Positions 61,216-64,000 of a stretch of 64,000 nt of DNA are shown piece by piece; the stretch's first letter is position 1; each line of letters starts with the position of its first letter. The notes under the pieces are model-generated. The model ran no database searches. It was not told the origin of the DNA and worked only from the letters and a program-made list of their open reading frames with translations. A program made the position numbers and the translations under genes. Source of the DNA: CAYSWV01 sp964434865 (GTDB lineage Bacteria > Cyanobacteriota > Cyanobacteriia > Thermostichales > Thermostichaceae); contig CAYSWV010000014.1 in assembly GCA_964434865.1 (NCBI GenBank), positions 23,430 through 87,429 of the forward strand, written 5' to 3'.

Positions 61216-62529
61216 TTATGGTGTCAATAATCGGATCCAGTTGTCATATTGATTGATCAGAGATCGATATTGTGAAAATTTCTCTTCAAATACAGCAAGG
61301 GCAGTTTTTCCATCACTATTGGTTAGGGATTTGTCAATGCCTTTAGCAACAAGATAGTCAGCCATGGCAAAGTGCTTAAGATTACTAGCCAGATCATGTA
61401 AAAAACTACGAGGGGAATAGCGGTAAATAGTTGAATTGATGTCAACTCCCATAGAGAAACAAAAATCTACCATGGCAATATCTCCATAGCCCACAGCTCT
61501 ATCTGCAAGTGGAGTTAAGAGGTGTTGATCGTCTAAAATTTGGGTTGTTGGCTGATAACCTCTGTCCATGATCTTCTGAATCAGTTTGATATAGTTGGCA
61601 GTATGATTGCCACGATACCGGTCATGCATGATCTTGCCTAAAGTATTAAAACCGTAGCAGTCTTTTAGGGTTAAATCGGCTCCCTGTTCTATCAACCACA
61701 AAGCTGATGCAAAGGACTCAAGATGGAGAGCCAATAATAAGGGCGTAAACTTTTCAAGAATATACAAATTTTGTTCATTAAGAGCAATTTTCTCCTCTCT
61801 GATCAGCGATTGGACTGTAACGGTATCCTGGTTACTCAAGGCTTGCTCGAGATCCTTCCAATAGATATTTTCAGGTTTGTCTTTGCGCCTGTAAGGCCAG
61901 ATCTCAACCGAAAAGGCATAGTCCCCATTAATTCTATTAACGATGGCATCTCGTTCTGGATCATCGACTTGCACAGTATCCATTAATACGTCACTACATT
62001 GATACGACAATAAGCCTGTCCGCTTCAGTTCCAGGATCGTTTCTAACCACTGATCAAACGAACGATGTGCAATCCATTTTCCTTCAGCTGACGTAAAATC
62101 AAAGCCAAGAACTTGACCCGGTGCTCCACCAAAACACCCTGAAGTGTCAATGCCTTGAATATACCAATCAGGAATGTACCAAACTGGCACCCAGGTTTTA
62201 TTCCACCAAGTTCCTGGTTCATATTGATAAAACGTATCTTTGAGTTCTAAATCATCCCACATTTCTTTCTCACTAATAATTCCGGTTAATGACAACACAA
62301 CCAAGCCATCATCTAAAGATGCACAATACCCATGCTCAAGCTTTGAGCCATTATGCCATCTATAAAACTCGTAGAAAGTTTCAGGCAAGTCGTCTGGTAA
62401 GCCCCATTTCTGCACAGCAGCTTTAAATTCACTAATGTCAGCTTCAGAAGCAGGAGGGTTAAATAATTGGCGTTCAAGATCTGGAGTTTTAGCAAACTCA
62501 GTTTTTAGCTGATCCACTGAACTAGTCAC
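61216..62529 (-). CDS. SUKH (SMI1/KNR4) and ankyrin-repeat fusion protein
   Basis: 437 residues. Residues 1-175 look like a SMI1/KNR4 (SUKH-1) domain: LPETFYEFYRWHNGSKLEHG, WVPVWYIPDWYIQGID, VLGFDFTSAEGKWIA. The C-terminal 200 residues are ankyrin repeats (NLYILEKFTPLLLALHL, DLTLKDCYGFNTLGK, VDINSTIYRYS). SUKH proteins often act as immunity proteins against toxins; no toxin lies beside it. GTG 62529 is preceded by GAGG. The ankyrin/SUKH assignment is by pattern. Confidence 0.7.
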   Translation of the reverse strand: MTSSVDQLKTEFAKTPDLERQLFNPPASEADISEFKAAVQKWGLPDDLPETFYEFYRWHNGSKLEHGYCASLDDGLVVLSLTGIISEKEMWDDLELKDTFYQYEPGTWWNKTWVPVWYIPDWYIQGIDTSGCFGGAPGQVLGFDFTSAEGKWIAHRSFDQWLETILELKRTGLLSYQCSDVLMDTVQVDDPERDAIVNRINGDYAFSVEIWPYRRKDKPENIYWKDLEQALSNQDTVTVQSLIREEKIALNEQNLYILEKFTPLLLALHLESFASALWLIEQGADLTLKDCYGFNTLGKIMHDRYRGNHTANYIKLIQKIMDRGYQPTTQILDDQHLLTPLADRAVGYGDIAMVDFCFSMGVDINSTIYRYSPRSFLHDLASNLKHFAMADYLVAKGIDKSLTNSDGKTALAVFEEKFSQYRSLINQYDNWIRLLTP

Positions 62530-62575
62530 GACGATACCTCAATGTATAGAAACAATTCGTCAATCTTTCAAATTC

Positions 62576-62959
62576 TCAATCATTTATCAACGATTCACTC
62601 TGAAGCTCACCATAGCAAGACAACATTACCCTCAGACTAAGATGTTGAGACCAGACTCGTTGGGAATTGGCAATGAAGAGATAAGTCAACCACAAACAAA
62701 AACTTCCAGGGAGAGATTGCGCTATGGCACCATCTGCTCCCAATGTAGCGTATTGTTTAGCAAAGGTAATCTTCATCCCTACCACAATAACAATCACGGC
62801 AGGTAGTGCTGAGAGCAGTTTCTGAGTATTTTCCCAAGCATTGAAAATTCCTTGATTTGGTCTTCTTTCTGGTTGCACCCATGCAGAGGGATCACTTTCA
62901 CTCTGATCTATTTGATCTATTTCTGAAACTCTCGACAGCAGCAACAAATTCAGAAACAA
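62576..62959 (-). CDS. Hypothetical membrane protein
   Basis: 127 residues with one or two hydrophobic segments (about 52-68 and 85-100). No motif recognised. Starts at TTG 62959 with GAGG just upstream. Contains an IDQIDQ repeat from a 9-bp duplication at 62904-62921. It may be co-transcribed with the SUKH-ankyrin gene, 46 bases downstream. Confidence 0.45.
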   Translation of the reverse strand: MFLNLLLLSRVSEIDQIDQSESDPSAWVQPERRPNQGIFNAWENTQKLLSALPAVIVIVVGMKITFAKQYATLGADGAIAQSLPGSFCLWLTYLFIANSQRVWSQHLSLRVMLSCYGELQSESLIND

Positions 62960-63077
62960 GGGCCTCGAATACTCTATTTGTAGATGGGTCCCCTTGCATA
63001 GGTTGGGGATCCCAAAGGTAATATAAGTCAGAGTGGATGAAACCTAGGCTAGGTTCAAGTTAGAGGGTCATGGGCCA

Positions 63078-64000
63078 GTGCAACGACTGAAACTCCAAAT
63101 GATCGCCATAGGAATTGGGCTTCAGATCTGTAGTGGGGAGACTGCAGTTGAGGCTCAGATTGTGCCTGATACAACCTTGGGAGCTGAGGCTTCTATCGTT
63201 AGGACATCATTAGATAATCCAGTGATCCATCAAATTCGTGGGGGCGCTTTACGAGGTGATACCCTGTTTCATAGCTTTGATACTTTTTCACTCCCAACAG
63301 CCGAAGTGGCTCAGTTTAGTCAAGGGGCCGATATTCAACGAATCATTAGCCGAGTAACAGGCCCATCACAGTCTTTTATCGATGGCACTCTTCAGGTTGA
63401 TAGCTCTGCAGATCTGGTCTTGATCAATCCTAATGGACTTTACTTTGGTCCTAATGCCCGTTTGAATGTAGCTGGATCGTTTTTTGCCAGCACTGCCACC
63501 GGGATCCAGTTTGCAGATGGCTTTGAATTTGATACCGAGACCTTACAGGCTTTACCGTTAACTGTGAGTAACCCAGTGGGTTTACAGTTTGGCTCTGGGT
63601 CCCGTTTGATTCAAGTTGATCAATCCGTTCTCGCTGTCAACATGGGGCAAACACTGGCTTTAATAGGGGGACCTATCCAAATTCAAGGCGATCGTTTAAC
63701 TGGAGACCAGGATGTCGCTGGTACGGTAGCCGGAGGTCAAATTGAACTGGGTAGCGTTGGACCTGATCAATATGTTAGCTGGGATTATGGTGAACATTCA
63801 TTTTCTTACCAAACTATCAAGATATTTGAACCAATTGCATTAGATCAAGATGCTATAGTCCAGGCCTTTGAGAACATGCATGTCATCGGTCATACTATCA
63901 CGGTCAATAGTGGATCGCAGTTTGTTTTAGCCCAACCCCCTCCACCTGAGTTACAGCCACCAAGTGATCCTCCTGTACCCTTTGATCCCGGACCAACAAC
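63078..64000 (+). CDS. Filamentous-haemagglutinin-like (two-partner secretion) exoprotein, partial
   Basis: 5' part of a large gene, open to the end of the window (307 codons seen). After a signal peptide (GTG 63078 or ATG 63099, ending near VEAQ) comes the haemagglutination-activity/TPS domain: TLGAEASIV, IRGGALRGDTLFHSFDTFSL, SADLVLINPNGLYFGPNARL, VGGRVLG-like strands and ASTATGIQF. This domain directs export through a TpsB partner. The visible part ends in a proline-rich stretch. The rest, and any TpsB gene, lie beyond the window. Confidence 0.85.
   Translation, partial: MQRLKLQMIAIGIGLQICSGETAVEAQIVPDTTLGAEASIVRTSLDNPVIHQIRGGALRGDTLFHSFDTFSLPTAEVAQFSQGADIQRIISRVTGPSQSFIDGTLQVDSSADLVLINPNGLYFGPNARLNVAGSFFASTATGIQFADGFEFDTETLQALPLTVSNPVGLQFGSGSRLIQVDQSVLAVNMGQTLALIGGPIQIQGDRLTGDQDVAGTVAGGQIELGSVGPDQYVSWDYGEHSFSYQTIKIFEPIALDQDAIVQAFENMHVIGHTITVNSGSQFVLAQPPPPELQPPSDPPVPFDPGPT

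Overview
The window is chromosomal DNA from a cyanobacterium. The evidence is the mix of genes: phylloquinone enzymes (menB and a MenG-type methyltransferase), a Calvin-type class II fructose-bisphosphate aldolase, a cyanobacterial/plastid DUF1997 protein, a cyanobacterial DpsA with an unusual iron site, a FutA-type iron-binding protein, an NB-ARC regulator with a cyanobacterial vMAP-type N-terminal helix-turn-helix, and many families typical of cyanobacteria. A BCCT betaine/choline carrier suggests brackish, marine or otherwise saline life. The genus cannot be fixed from the sequence. GATC is over-represented, but the cyanobacterial octamer GCGATCGC was found only once. Two runs of 100 N (19307-19406 and 27233-27332) show this is a scaffolded draft assembly.

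Layout. 1-7.8 kb: a LapA-like membrane protein, a sulfatase-fold hydrolase, a lone PhnC ATPase, an SDR epimerase, a BCCT transporter, a TPR protein, a 5'-nucleotidase and an FHA protein. 7.8-19.2 kb: housekeeping genes (carB, fba, a PlsC acyltransferase, secG, mltG, a YqeG phosphatase, a degenerate S13 carboxypeptidase, an AI-2E family permease). 19.3-22 kb: an assembly gap, an NB-ARC/TPR STAND regulator and tRNA-His. 22-30.6 kb: msrA, a UDP-sugar 4-epimerase, ald, and a five-gene surface-polysaccharide operon on the minus strand (two glycosyltransferases, ABC-2 permease, asparagine-synthase-like protein interrupted by the second gap, Wzt-like ATPase). 31-45 kb: an amidohydrolase, a CNNM/CorC protein, DUF1997, menG, an OmpR-type regulator, tRNA-Lys, a KefB-type antiporter, a PanE-like reductase, a pentapeptide protein, an FHA-GGDEF cyclase and a PhzF protein. 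45-60 kb: remA-gmk, a second sulfatase-fold paralogue, topA, an exported nuclease, a nitroreductase, an HNH protein, a methyltransferase, cysQ, a 2Fe-2S protein, dpsA and futA (divergent), a lone pstB, and menB. 60-64 kb: membrane hypotheticals, a SUKH-ankyrin protein and the 5' part of a large filamentous-haemagglutinin-like exoprotein that runs off the end.

Themes. Iron handling (dpsA/futA), cell envelope and surface polysaccharide (EPS operon, mltG, plsC, exoprotein) and redox/quinone metabolism recur. No CRISPR array, prophage, transposase or classical defence island was recognised. The most unusual features are (i) many short tandem duplications (units of 8-18 bp, 2-4 copies) in intergenic DNA, densest in the promoter region of the polysaccharide operon; (ii) two sulfatase-fold paralogues with Thr at the nucleophile position; (iii) the asparagine-synthase-like gene lying between the two halves of a polysaccharide ABC exporter; and (iv) a carboxypeptidase relative that has lost its catalytic motifs.
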